Of a stretch of DNA of 64,000 bases, positions 24,179-37,600 are shown in pieces. Position 1 is the first letter of the stretch, and every line of letters begins with the position of its first letter. The notes below the pieces were generated by a model, which did not search any database, was not told the DNA's origin, and worked only from the letters and a program-made list of their open reading frames with translations. Position numbers and translations under genes: made by a program. This DNA comes from Maratus speciosus (Eukaryota; Arthropoda; Arachnida; Araneae; Salticidae): contig OZ010795.1 in the NCBI GenBank assembly GCA_963932465.1, forward strand, positions 524,215,451-524,279,450, read 5' to 3'.

Positions 24179-27100
24179 GATCTCTAAGATGCAGGAAACT
24201 CGTCGATGCCGCGATCTCTAAAATGCAGGAAACTCGTCCATGCTACGATCAGTAAAGTACGTATGAGCGCTGCGCACTCATAAACCGAAAAAAACATCAC
24301 TGGACGCACGAAACTCGCTGTGCAGCGATCTCTAAAATGCACGAAACTCGTCGATGCCGCAATCTCTAAAATGCAGGAAACTCGTCGATGCTGCGATCAG
24401 TAACGCATGTATGAGCGCTGCGCGCTCATAAACCGAAAAAAAACATCACTGGATGCACGAAACTCGCTGTTCAGCGATCTCTAAGAAGCACAAAACTCGT
24501 CGATGCAGCGATCAGTAACGCACGTATGAGCTCTGCGCGCTCATAAACCGAAAAAAAAATCACTGGATGTACGAAACTCGCTGTGCAGCTATCTCTAAGA
24601 TGCACGAAACTCGTCGATGCCGCGATCTCTAAAATGCAGGAAACTCGTCGACGCTGCGATGGGTAACGCACGTATGAGCGCTGCGCGCTCATAAGCCGAA
24701 AAAAAACATCACTGGATGCACGAAACTCGCTGTACAGTGATCTCTAAGATGCAGGAAACTCGTCGATGCCGCGATCTCTAAAATGCAGGAAACTCGTCGA
24801 TGCTGCGATCAGTAACGTACGTATGAGCGCTGCGCGCTCATAAACCGAAAAAAAAATCACGATGCACGAAACTCGCTGTTCAGCGATCTCTAAGAAGCAC
24901 AAAACTCGTCGATGCAGCGATCAGCAACGCAAGTATGAGCGCTGCGGGCTAATAAACCGAAAAAAACATCACTGGACGCACGAAACTCGCTGTGCAGCGA
25001 TCTCTAAAATGCACGAAACTCGTCGATGCCGCAATCTCTAAAATGCAGGAAACTCGTCGATGCTGCGATCAGTAATGCACGTATGAGCGCTGCGGGCTAA
25101 TAAACCGAAAAAAAATCACTGGATGTACGAAGTTCGCCTTTCAGCGATCTCTAAAATGCACGAAACTCGTCGATGCCGCGATCTCTAAAATGCAGGAAAC
25201 TCGTCGATCCTGCGATCAGTAACGCACGTATGAGCGCGCAGCGCTCATAAAACGAAGAAAAACATCACTGGATGCACGAAACTCGCTGTTCAGCGATCTC
25301 TAAGAAGCACAAAACTCGTCGATGCGGCGATCAGTAACGCACGTATGAGCGCTGAGGGCTCATAAACCGAAAAAACATCACTGGACGCACGAAACTCTCT
25401 GTGCAGCGATCTCTAAAATGCACGAAACTCGTCTATGCCGCAATCTTTAAAATGCAGGAAACTCGTCGATCTTGCGATCAGTAACGCACGTATGAGCGCT
25501 GCGGGCTCATAAACCGAAAAAACATCACTGGACGCACGAAACTCTCTGTGCAGCGATCTCTAAGAAGCACGAAACTCGTCGATGCAGCGATCAGTAACGC
25601 ACGTATGAGCGCTGCGCGCTCATAAACCGAAAAAAACATCACTGGACGCACGAAACTCTCTGTGCAGCGATCTCTAAAATGCTCGAAACTCGTCGATGCC
25701 GCAATCTCTAAAATGCAGGAAACTCGTCGATCCTGCGATCAGTAACGCACGTATGAGCGCTGCGCGCTGATAAACCGAAAAAAACATCACTGGACGCACG
25801 AAACTCGCCTTTCAGCGATCTCTAAAATGCACGAAACTCGTCGATGCCGCGATCTCTAAAATGCAGGAAACTCGTCGATCTTGCGATCAGTAACGCACGT
25901 ATGAGCGCGCAGCGCTCATAAACCGAAAAAAAAATCACTGGATGCACGAAACTCGCTGTACAGTGATCTCTAAGATGCAGGAAACTCGTCGATGCCGCGA
26001 TCTCTAAAATGCAGGAAACTCGTCCATGCTACGATCAGTAAAGTACGTATGAGCGCTGCGCACTCATAAACCGAAAAAAACATCACTGAACGCACGAAAT
26101 TCGCTGTGCAGCGATCTCTAAAATGCACGAAACTCGTCGATGCCGCAATCTCTAAAATGCAGGAAACTCGTCGATGCTGCGATCAGTAACGCATGTATGA
26201 GCGCTGCGCGCTCATAAACCGAAAAAAAACATCACTGGATACACGAAACTCGCTGTTCAGCGATCACTAAGAAGCACAAAACTCGTCGATGCAGCGATCA
26301 GTAATGCACGTATGAGCGCTGCGGGCTCATAAACCGAAAAAACATCACTGGACGCACGAAACTCTCTGTGCAGCAATCTCTAAAATGCACGAAACTCGTC
26401 TATGCCGCAATCTTTAAAATGCAGGAAACTCGTCGATCCTGCGATCAGTAATGCACGTATGAGCGCTGCACGCTCATAAACCGAAAAAAAACATCACGAT
26501 GCACGAAACTCGCTGTTCAGCGATCTCTAAGAAGCACGAAACTCGTCGATGCAGCGATCAGCAACGCAAGTATGAGCGCTTCGGGCTAATAAACCGAAAA
26601 AAACATCACTGGACGCACGAAACTCGCTGTGCAGCGATCTCTAAACTGCACGAAACTCGTCGATGCCGCAATCTCTAAAATGCAGGAAACTCGTCGATGC
26701 TGCGATCAGTAATGCACGTATGAGCGCTGCGGGCTAATAAACCGAAAAAAACTTTACTGGATGTACGAAACTCGCCTTTCAGCGATATCTAAAATGCACG
26801 AAACTCGTCGATGCCGCGATCTCTAAAATGCAGGAAACTCGTCGATCCTGCGATCAGTAACGCACGTATGAGCGCTGCGCGCTCATAAAACGAAGAAAAA
26901 CATCACTGGATGCACGAAACTCGCTGTTCAGCGATCTCTAAGAAGCACAAAACTCGTCGATGCGGCGATCAGTAACGCACGTATGAGCGCTGCGGGCTCA
27001 TAAACCGAAAAAACATCACTGGACGCACGAAACTCTCTGTGCAGCGATCTCTAAAATGCACGAAACTCGTCTATGCCGCAATCTTTAAAATGCAGGAAAC

Positions 27101-27317
27101 TCGTCGATCCTGCGATCAGTAACGCACGTATGAGCGCGCAGCGCTCATAAACCGAAAAAAACATCACTGGATGCACGAAACTCGCCTTTCAGCGATCTCT
27201 AAAATGCACGAAACTCGTCGATGCCGCGATCTCTAAAATGCAGGAAACTCGTCGATGTTGCGATCAGTAATGCACGTATGAGCGCTGCACGCTCATAAAC
27301 CGAAAAAAAACATCACG
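24179..27317. repeat. Mosaic satellite segment with an inverted-loop monomer
   Basis: From about 24600 this segment matches about 31065 onward (offset 6465), and around 26090 it matches about 33075 (offset 6985). Shared rare markers include GATGGGTAAC, CAGCAACGCAAG, GAAGTTCGCC, GATGCGGCG and CTGAACGCACG. Relative to about 30660-30960, the piece near 24476-24560 lacks about two monomers. The monomer with the palindrome at 25229-25249 is the cleanest inverted-loop case in the window. Confidence 0.82.
25229..25249. repeat. Palindrome with inverted loop (GCA), clean case
   Basis: The arms are intact but the loop at 25238-25240 reads GCA, the reverse complement of TGC. The equivalent monomers at 17310-17330 and 31695-31715 have TGC with the same flanking markers (CCTGC before, AAAACGAAG after). 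The change at this palindrome is therefore only the loop flip. Confidence 0.9.
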
Positions 27318-30300
27318 ATGCACGAAACTCGCTGTGCAGCGATCTCTAAGAAGCACAAAACTCGTCGATGTTGCGATCTGTACCGCACGTATGAGCGCTG
27401 CGCGCTGATAAACCGAAAAAAACATCACCGGATGCACGAAACTCGCTGTGCAGCGATCTCTAAGATGCACGAAACTCGTCGATGCCGCGATCTCTAAAAT
27501 GCAGGAAACTCGTCGATCCTGCGATCAGTAACGCACGTATGAGCGCTGCGCGCTCATAAACCGAAAAAACATCACTGGATGCACGAAACTCACTGTTCAG
27601 CGATCTCTAAAATGCACGAAACTCGTCGATGCCGCGATCTCTAAAATGCAGGAAACTCGTCGATGCTGCGATCAGTAACGCACGTATGAGGGCTGCGCGC
27701 TCATAAACCGAAAAAAACATCACTGGATGTACGAAACTCGCCTTTCAGCGATCTCTAAAATGCACGAAACTCGTCGATGCCGCGATCTCTAAAATGCAGG
27801 AAACTCGTCGATCCTGCGATCAGTAACGCACGTATGAGCGCTGCGCGCTCATAAAACGAAGAAAAACATCACTGGATGCACGAAACTCGCTGTGCAGCTA
27901 TCTCTAAGATGCACGAAACTCGTCGATGTCGCGATCTCTAAAATTCAGAAACTCGTCGATGCTGCGATCTGTAACGCACGTATGAGCGCTGCGCGCTAAT
28001 AAACCAAAAAAAAAACATCACTGGATGCACGAAACTCGCTGTGCAGCGATTTCTAAGATGCAGGAAACTCGTCGATGCCGCGATCTCTAAAATGCAGGAA
28101 ACTCGTCCATGCTACGATCAGTAAAGTACGTATGAGCGCTGCGCGCTCACAAACCGAAAAAAACATCACTGGACGCACGAAACTCGCCTTTCAGCGATCT
28201 CTAAAATGCACGAAACTCGTCGATGCCGCGATCTCTAAAATGCAGGAAACTCGTCGATCCTGCGATCAGTAACGCACGTATGAGCGCTGCGCGCTCATAA
28301 AACGAAGAAAAACATCACTGGATGCACGAAACTCGCTGTGCAGCTATCTCTAAGATTCACAAAACTCGTCGATGTCGCGATCTCTAAAATGCAGAAACTC
28401 GTCGATGCTGCGATCTGTAACGCACGTATGAGCGCTGCGCGCTCATAAACCGAAAAAAAATCACTGGATGCACGAAACTCGCTGTACAGTGATCTCTAAG
28501 ATGCAGGAAACTCGTCGATGCCGCGATCTCTAAAATGCAGGAAACTCGTCCATGCTACGATCAGTAAAGTACGTATGAGCGCTGCGCACTCATAAACCGA
28601 AAAAAACATCACTGGACGCACGAAACTCGCTGTGCAGCGATCTCTAAAATGCACGAAACTCGTCGATGCCGCAATCTCTAAAATGCAGGAAACTCGTCGA
28701 TGCTGCGATCAGTAACGCATGAATGAGCGCTGCGCGCTCATAAACCGAAAAAAAACATCACTGGATGCACGAAACTCGCTGTTCAGCGATCTCTAAGAAG
28801 CACAAAACTCGTCGATGCAGCGATCAGTAACGCACGTATGAGCGCTGCGCGCTCATAAACCGAAAAAAACATCACTGGACGCACGAAACTCTCTGTGCAG
28901 CGATCTCTAAAATGCACGAAACTCGTCGATGCCGCAATCTCTAAAATGCAGGAAACTCGTCGATCCTGCGATCAGTAACGCACGTATGAGCGCTGCGCAC
29001 ACATAAACCGAAAAAACATCACTGGATGCACGAAACTCACTGTTCAGCGATCTCTAAAATGCACGAAACTCGTCGATGCCGCGATCTCTAAAATGCAGGA
29101 AACTCGTCGATGCTGCGATCAGTAACGCACGTATGAGGGCTGCGCGCTCATAAACCGAAAAAAAACATCACTGGACGCACGAAACTCGCTGTGTAGCGAT
29201 CTCTAAAATGCACGAAACTCGTCGATGCCGCGATCTCTAAAATGCAGGAAACTCGTCGATACAGCGATCAGTAACGCACGTATGAGGTCTGCGCGCTCAT
29301 AAACCTGAAAAAAAAACATCAATGGACCCACGAAACTCTCTGTGCAGCGATCTCTAAAATGCACGAAACTCGTCTATGCCGCAATCTTTAAAATGCAGGA
29401 AACTCGTCGATCCTGCGATCAGTAACGCACGTATGAGCGCTGCGCGCTCATAAACCGAAAAAAACGTCACTGGATGCACGAAACTCGCCTTTCAGCGATC
29501 TCTAAAATGCACGAAACTCGTCGATGCCGCGATCTCTAAAATGCAGGAAACTCGTCGATGTTGCGATCTGTACCGCACGTATGAGCGCTGCGCGCTGATA
29601 AACCGAAAAGAACATCACTGGATGCACGAAACTCGCTGTGCAGCGATCTCTAAGAAGCACGAAACTCGTCGATTCAGCGATCAGTAACGCACGTATGAGC
29701 GCTGCGCGCTCATAAACCGAAAAAAACATCACTGGACGCACGAAACTCTCTGTGCAGCGATCTCTAAAATGCACGAAACTCGTCGATGCCGCAATCTCTA
29801 AATTGCAGGAAACTCGTCGATCCTGCGATCAGTAATGCACGTATGAGCGCTGCGTGCTCATAAACCGAAAAAACATCACTGGATGCACGAAACTCACTGT
29901 TCAGCGATCTCTAAAATGCACGAAACTCGTCGATGCCGCGATCTCTAAAATGCAGGAAACTCGTCGATGCTGCGATCAGTAACGCACATATGAGGGCTGC
30001 GCGCTCATAAACCGAAAAAAACATCACTGGATGTACGAAACTCGCCTTTCAGCGATCTCTAAAATGCACGAAACTCGTCGATGCCGCGATCTCTAAAATG
30101 CAGGAAACTCGTCGATCCTGCGATCAGTAACGCACGTATGAGCGCTGCGCGCTCATAAAACGAAGAAAAACATCACTGGATGCACGAAACTCGCTGTGCA
30201 GCTATCTCTAAGATTCACAAAACTCGTCGATGTCGCGATCTCTAAAATGCAGAAACTCGTCGATGCTGCGATCTGTAACGCACGTATGAGCGCTGCGCGC

Positions 30301-32237
30301 TCATAAACCGAAAAAAAAATCACTGGATGCACGAAACTCGCTGTACAGTGATCTCTAAGATGCAGGAAACTCGTCGATGCCGCGATCTCTAAAATGCAGG
30401 GAACTCGTCCATGCTACGATCAGTAAAGTACGTATGAGCGCTGCGCACTCATAAACCGAAAAAAACATCACTGGACGCACGAAACTCGCTGTGCAGCGAT
30501 CTCTAAAATGCACGAAACTAGTCGATGCCGCAATCTCTAAAATGCAGGAAACTCGTCGATGCTGCGATCAGTAACGCATGTATGAGCGCTGCGCGCTCAT
30601 AAACCGAAAAAAAACATCACTGGATGCACGAAACTCGCTGTTCAGCGATCTCTAAGAAGCACAAAACTCGTCGATGCAGCGATCAGTAACGCACGTATGA
30701 GCGCTGCGGGCTCATAAACCGAAAAAACATCACTGGACGCACGAAACTCTCTGTGCAGCGATCTCTAAAATGCACGAAACTCGTCTATGCCGCAATCTTT
30801 AAAATGCAGGAAACTCGTCGATCCTGCGATCAGTAACGCACGTATGAGCGCTTCGCGCTCATAAACCGAAAAAACATGACTGGATGCACGAAACTCGCCT
30901 TTCAGCGATCTCTAAAATGCACGAAACTCGTCGATGCCGCGATCTCTAAGAAGCACAAAACTCGTCGATGCAGCGATCAGTAACGCACGTATGAGCTCTG
31001 CGCGCTCATAAACCGAAAAAAAAATCACTGGATGTACGAAACTCGCTGTGCAGCTATCTCTAAGATGCACGAAACTCGTCGATGCCGCGATCTCTAAAAT
31101 GCAGGAAACTCGTCGACGCTGCGATGGGTAACGCACGTATGAGCGCTGCGCGCTCATAAGCCGAAAAAAAACATCACTGGATGCACGAAACTCGCTGTAC
31201 AGTGATCTCTAAGATGCAGGAAACTCGTCGATGCCGCGATCTCTAAAATGCAGGAAACTCGTCGATGCTGCGATCAGTAACGTACGTATGAGCGCTGCGC
31301 GCTCATAAACCGAAAAAAAAATCACGATGCACGAAACTCGCTGTTCAGCGATCTCTAAGAAGCACAAAACTCGTCGATGCAGCGATCAGCAACGCAAGTA
31401 TGAGCGCTGCGGGCTAATAAACCGAAAAAAACATCACTGGACGCACGAAACTCGCTGTGCAGCGATCTCTAAAATGCACGAAACTCGTCGATGCCGCAAT
31501 CTCTAAAATGCAGGAAACTCGTCGATGCTGCGATCAGTAATGCACGTATGAGCGCTGCGGGCTAATAAACCGAAAAAAACATCACTGGATGTACGAAGTT
31601 CGCCTTTCAGCGATCTCTAAAATGCACGAAACTCGTCGATGCCGCGATCTCTAAAATGCAGGAAACTCGTCGATCCTGCGATCAGTAACGCACGTATGAG
31701 CGCTGCGCGCTCATAAAACGAAGAAAAACATCACTGGATGCACGAAACTCGCTGTTCAGCGATCTCTAAGAAGCACAAAACTCGTCGATGCGGCGATCAG
31801 TAACGCACGTATGAGCGCTGAGGGCTCATAAACCGAAAAAACATCACTGGACGCACGAAACTCTCTGTGCAGCGATCTCTAAAATGCACGAAACTCGTCT
31901 ATGCCGCAATCTTTAAAATGCAGGAAACTCGTCGATCCTGCGATCAGTAACGCACGTATGAGCGCTGCGGGCTCATAAACCGAAAAAACATCACTGGACG
32001 CACGAAACTCTCTGTGCAGCGATCTCTAAGAAGCACGAAACTCGTCGATGCAGCGATCAGTAACGCACGTATGAGCGCTGCGCGCTCATAAACCGAAAAA
32101 ACATCACTGGACGCACGAAACTCTCTGTGCAGCGATCTCTAAAATGCTCGAAACTCGTCGATGCCGCAATCTCTAAAATGCAGGAAACTCGTCGATCCTG
32201 CGATCAGTAACGCACGTATCAGCGCTGCGCGCTCATA
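27318..32237. repeat. 4.9-kb block, copy 1 (offset 7.28 kb)
   Basis: This block recurs at 34601-39519 with an offset of 7282-7283. Shared markers include GCGCACACATAAACC (near 28997 and 36280), CTAAATTGCAGG (near 29800 and 37083) and CAGGGAACTCG (near 30400 and 37682). The right edge lies within the palindrome 32217-32237. Its left arm matches the other copy (39499), but its right arm does not. Confidence 0.85.
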
Positions 32238-32279
32238 AACCGAAAAAAAAATCACGATGCACGAAACTCGCTGTTCAGC
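31761..32279. repeat. 519-bp tandem duplication, unit 1 (4 monomers)
   Basis: The unit starts with the AAGAAGCAC short monomer carrying GATGCGGCG. It continues with a TCTATGCCGC monomer, another short monomer, and a monomer with the rare ATGCTCGAAAC. The same four-monomer series restarts at 32280. The equivalent region near 39060-39520 has only one copy, so the duplication is local to this unit. Confidence 0.85.
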
Positions 32280-32757
32280 GATCTCTAAGAAGCACAAAAC
32301 TCGTCGATGCGGCGATCAGTAACGCACGTATGAGCGCTGAGGGCTCATAAACCGAAAAAACATCACTGGACGCACGAAACTCTCTGTGCAGCGATCTCTA
32401 AAATGCACGAAACTCGTCTATGCCGCAATCTTTAAAATGCAGGAAACTCGTCGATCTTGCGATCAGTAACGCACGTATGAGCGCTGCGGGCTCATAAACC
32501 GAAAAAACATCACTGGACGCACGAAACTCTCTGTGCAGCGATCTCTAAGAAGCACGAAACTCGTCGATGCAGCGATCAGTAACGCACGTATGAGCGCTGC
32601 GCGCTCATAAACCGAAAAAAACATCACTGGACGCACGAAACTCTCTGTGCAGCGATCTCTAAAATGCTCGAAACTCGTCGATGCCGCAATCTCTAAAATG
32701 CAGGAAACTCGTCGATCCTGCGATCAGTAACGCACGTATGAGCGCTGCGCGCTGATA
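32280..32757. repeat. 519-bp tandem duplication, unit 2 (to its palindrome)
   Basis: This repeats 31761-32237 at offset 519, up to the palindrome at 32737-32757. The palindromes of the two units differ. At 32217-32237 the left arm has C where the right arm has C (mismatch). At 32737-32757 both positions are G (mismatch). The single-copy equivalent at 39499-39519 has the matched C-G pair, that is, the left arm of unit 1 plus the right arm of unit 2. Confidence 0.82.
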
Positions 32758-34600
32758 AACCGAAAAAAACATCACTGGACGCACGAAACTCGCCTTTCAG
32801 CGATCTCTAAAATGCACGAAACTCGTCGATGCCGCGATCTCTAAAATGCAGGAAACTCGTCGATCTTGCGATCAGTAACGCACGTATGAGCGCGCAGCGC
32901 TCATAAACCGAAAAAAAAATCACTGGATGCACGAAACTCGCTGTACAGTGATCTCTAAGATGCAGGAAACTCGTCGATGCCGCGATCTCTAAAATGCAGG
33001 AAACTCGTCCATGCTACGATCAGTAAAGTACGTATGAGCGCTGCGCACTCATAAACCGAAAAAAACATCACTGAACGCACGAAATTCGCTGTGCAGCGAT
33101 CTCTAAAATGCACGAAACTCGTCGATGCCGCAATCTCTAAAATGCAGGAAACTCGTCGATGCTGCGATCAGTAACGCATGTATGAGCGCTGCGCGCTCAT
33201 AAACCGAAAAAAAACATCACTGGATACACGAAACTCGCTGTTCAGCGATCACTAAGAAGCACAAAACTCGTCGATGCAGCGATCAGTAATGCACGTATGA
33301 GCGCTGCGGGCTCATAAACCGAAAAAACATCACTGGACGCACGAAACTCTCTGTGCAGCAATCTCTAAAATGCACGAAACTCGTCTATGCCGCAATCTTT
33401 AAAATGCAGGAAACTCGTCGATCCTGCGATCAGTAATGCACGTATGAGCGCTGCACGCTCATAAACCGAAAAAAAACATCACGATGCACGAAACTCGCTG
33501 TTCAGCGATCTCTAAGAAGCACGAAACTCGTCGATGCAGCGATCAGCAACGCAAGTATGAGCGCTTCGGGCTAATAAACCGAAAAAAACATCACTGGACG
33601 CACGAAACTCGCTGTGCAGCGATCTCTAAACTGCACGAAACTCGTCGATGCCGCAATCTCTAAAATGCAGGAAACTCGTCGATGCTGCGATCAGTAATGC
33701 ACGTATGAGCGCTGCGGGCTAATAAACCGAAAAAAACTTTACTGGATGTACGAAACTCGCCTTTCAGCGATATCTAAAATGCACGAAACTCGTCGATGCC
33801 GCGATCTCTAAAATGCAGGAAACTCGTCGATCCTGCGATCAGTAACGCACGTATGAGCGCTGCGCGCTCATAAAACGAAGAAAAACATCACTGGATGCAC
33901 GAAACTCGCTGTTCAGCGATCTCTAGGAAGCACAAAACTCGTCGATGCGGCGATCAGTAACGCACGTATGAGCGCTGCGGGCTCATAAACCGAAAAAACA
34001 TCACTGGACGCACGAAACTCTCTGTGCAGCGATCTCTAAAATGCACGAAACTCGTCTATGCCGCAATCTTTAAAATGCAGGAAACTCGTCGATCCTGCGA
34101 TCAGTAACGCACGTATGAGCGCGCAGCGCTCATAAACCGAAAAAAACATCACTGGATGCACGAAACTCGCCTTTCAGCGATCTCTAAAATGCACGAAACT
34201 CGTCGATGCCGCGATCTCTAAAATGCAGGAAACTCGTCGATGTTGCGATCTGTACCGCACGTATGAGCGCTGCGCGCTGATAAACCGAAAAAAAACATCA
34301 CCGGATGCACGAAACTCGCTGTGCAGCGATCTCTAAGATGCACGAAACTCGTCGATGCCGCGATCTCTAAAATGCAGGAAACTCGTCGATCCTGCGATCA
34401 GTAACGCACGTATGAGCGCTGCGCGCTGATAAACCGAAAAAAACATCACTGGACGCACGAAACTCTCTGTGCAGCGATCTCTAAAATGCAAGAAACTCGT
34501 CTATGCCGCAATCTTTAAAATGCAGGAAACTCGTCGATCCTGCGATCAGTAACGTACGTATGAGCGCGCAGCGCTCATAAGCCGAAAAGAACATCACTGG
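32758..34600. repeat. Mosaic satellite segment
   Basis: From about 32810 to 34110 the series matches about 25830-27130, with markers CTTGCGATCAG, CTGAACGCACG, GGATACACG, ATCACTAAG and ACTTTACTGG. From 34114 the series matches 40878 onward (offset 6764). Several monomers here have the inverted loop, at 32885-32905, 34114-34134 and 34559-34579. Confidence 0.8.
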
Positions 34601-37600
34601 ATGCACGAAACTCGCTGTGCAGCGATCTCTAAGTAGCACAAAACTCGTCGATGTTGCGATCTGTACCGCACGTATGAGCGCTGCGCGCTGATAAACCGAA
34701 AAAAACATCACCGGATGCACGAAACTCGCTGTGCAGCGATCTCTAAGATGCACGAAACTCGTCGATGCCGCGATCTCTAAAATGCAGGAAACTCGTCGAT
34801 CCTGCGATCAGTAACGCACGTATGAGCGCTGCGCGCTCATAAACCGAAAAAACATCACTGGATGCACGAAACTCACTGTTCAGCGATCTCTAAAATGCAC
34901 GAAACTCGTCGATGCCGCGATCTCTAAAATGCAGGAAACTCGTCGATGCTGCGATCAGTAACGCACGTATGAGGGCTGCGCGCTCATAAACCGAAAAAAA
35001 CATCACTGGATGTACGAAACTCGCCTTTCAGCGATCTCTAAAATGCACGAAACTCGTCGATGCCGCGATCTCTAAAATGCAGGAAACTCGTCGATCCTGC
35101 GATCAGTAACGCACGTATGAGCGCTGCGCGCTCATAAAACGAAGAAAAACATCACTGGATGCACGAAACTCGCTGTGCAGCTATCTCTAAGATGCACGAA
35201 ACTCGTCGATGTCGCGATCTCTAAAATGCAGAAACTCGTCGATGCTGCGATCTGTAACGCACGTATGAGCGCTGCGCGCTAATAAACCAAAAAAAAAACA
35301 TCACTGGATGCACGAAACTCGCTGTGCAGCGATTTCTAAGATGCAGGAAACTCGTCGATGCCGCGATCTCTAAAATGCAGGAAACTCGTCCATGCTACGA
35401 TCAGTAAAGTACGTAAGAGCGCTGCGCGCTCACAAACCGAAAAAAACATCACTGGACGCACGAAACTCGCCTTTCAGCGATCTCTAAAATGCACGAAACT
35501 CGTCGATGCCGCGATCTCTAAAATGCAGGAAACTCGTCGATCCTGCGATCAGTAACGCACGTATGAGCGCTGCGCGCTCATAAAACGAAGAAAAACATCA
35601 CTGGATGCACGAAACTCGCTGTGCAGCTATCTCTAAGATTCACAAAACTCGTCGATGTCGCGATCTCTAAAATGCAGAAACTCGTCGATGCTGCGATCTG
35701 TAACGCACGTATGAGCGCTGCGCGCTCATAAACCGAAAAAAAATCACTGGATGCACGAAACTCGCTGTACAGTGATCTCTAAGATGCAGGAAACTCGTCG
35801 ATGCCGCGATCTCTAAAATGCAGGAAACTCGTCCATGCTACGATCAGTAAAGTACGTATGAGCGCTGCGCACTCATAAACCGAAAAAAACATCACTGGAC
35901 GCACGAAACTCGCTGTGCAGCGATCTCTAAAATGCACGAAACTCGTCGATGCCGCAATCTCTAAAATGCAGGAAACTCGTCGATGCTGCGATCAGTAACG
36001 CATGAATGAGCGCTGCGCGCTCATAAACCGAAAAAAAACATCACTGGATGCACGAAACTCGCTGTTCAGCGATCTCTAAGAAGCACAAAACTCGTCGATG
36101 CAGCGATCAGTAACGCACGTATGAGCGCTGCGCGCTCATAAACCGAAAAAAACATCACTGGACGCACGAAACTCTCTGTGCAGCGATCTCTAAAATGCAC
36201 GAAACTCGTCGATGCCGCAATCTCTAAAATGCAGGAAACTCGTCGATCCTGCGATCAGTAACGCACGTATGAGCGCTGCGCACACATAAACCGAAAAAAC
36301 ATCACTGGATGCACGAAACTCACTGTTCAGCGATCTCTAAAATGCACGAAACTCGTCGATGCCGCGATCTCTAAAATGCAGGAAACTCGTCGATGCTGCG
36401 ATCAGTAACGCACGTATGAGGGCTGCGCGCTCATAAACCGAAAAAAAACATCACTGGACGCACGAAACTCGCTGTGTAGCGATCTCTAAAATGCACGAAA
36501 CTCGTCGATGCCGCGATCTCTAAAATGCAGGAAACTCGTCGATACAGCGATCAGTAACGCACGTATGAGGTCTGCGCGCTCATAAACCTGAAAAAAAACA
36601 TCAATGGACCCACGAAACTCTCTGTGCAGCGATCTCTAAAATGCACGAAACTCGTCTATGCCGCAATCTTTAAAATGCAGGAAACTCGTCGATCCTGCGA
36701 TCAGTAACGCACGTATGAGCGCTGCGCGCTCATAAACCGAAAAAAACGTCACTGGATGCACGAAACTCGCCTTTCAGCGATCTCGAAAATGCACGAAACT
36801 CGTCGATGCCGCGATCTCTAAAATGCAGGAAACTCGTCGATGTTGCGATCTGTACCGCACGTATGAGCGCTGCGCGCTGATAAACCGAAAAGAACATCAC
36901 TGGATGCACGAAACTCGCTGTGCAGCGATCTCTAAGAAGCACGAAACTCGTCGATTCAGCGATCAGTAACGCACGTATGAGCGCTGCGCGCTCATAAACC
37001 GAAAAAAACATCACTGGACGCACGAAACTCTCTGTGCAGCGATCTCTAAAATGCACGAAACTCGTCGATGCCGCAATCTCTAAATTGCAGGAAACTCGTC
37101 GATCCTGCGATCAGTAATGCACGTATGAGCGCTGCGTGCTCATAAACCGAAAAAACATCACTGGATGCACGAAACTCACTGTTCAGCGATCTCTAAAATG
37201 CACGAAACTCGTCGATGCCGCGATCTCTAAAATGCAGGAAACTCGTCGATGCTGCGATCAGTAACGCACATATGAGGGCTGCGCGCTCATAAACCGAAAA
37301 AAACATCACTGGATGTACGAAACTCGCCTTTCAGCGATCTCTAAAATGCACGAAACTCGTCGATGCCGCGATCTCTAAAATGCAGGAAACTCGTCGATCC
37401 TGCGATCAGTAACGCACGTATGAGCGCTGCGCGCTCATAAAACGAAGAAAAACATCACTGGATGCACGAAACTCGCTGTGCAGCTATCTCTAAGATTCAC
37501 AAAACTCGTCGATGTCGCGATCTCTAAAATGCAGAAACTCGTCGATGCTGCGATCTGTAACGCACGTATGAGCGCTGCGCGCTCATAAACCGAAAAAAAA

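Noticed and set aside
36730..37056. Minus-strand open frame of 108 codons, the longest in the window, and many 60-102-codon relatives such as 43065-43373 and 3461-3733
   Set aside because: They are translations of the satellite. They recur with every HOR copy, start and stop wherever a variant removes or makes a stop codon, and shift frame from monomer to monomer because 148 is not a multiple of three. The 108-codon case exists only because of a one-base change near 36784. No promoter, codon signal or protein family is visible.
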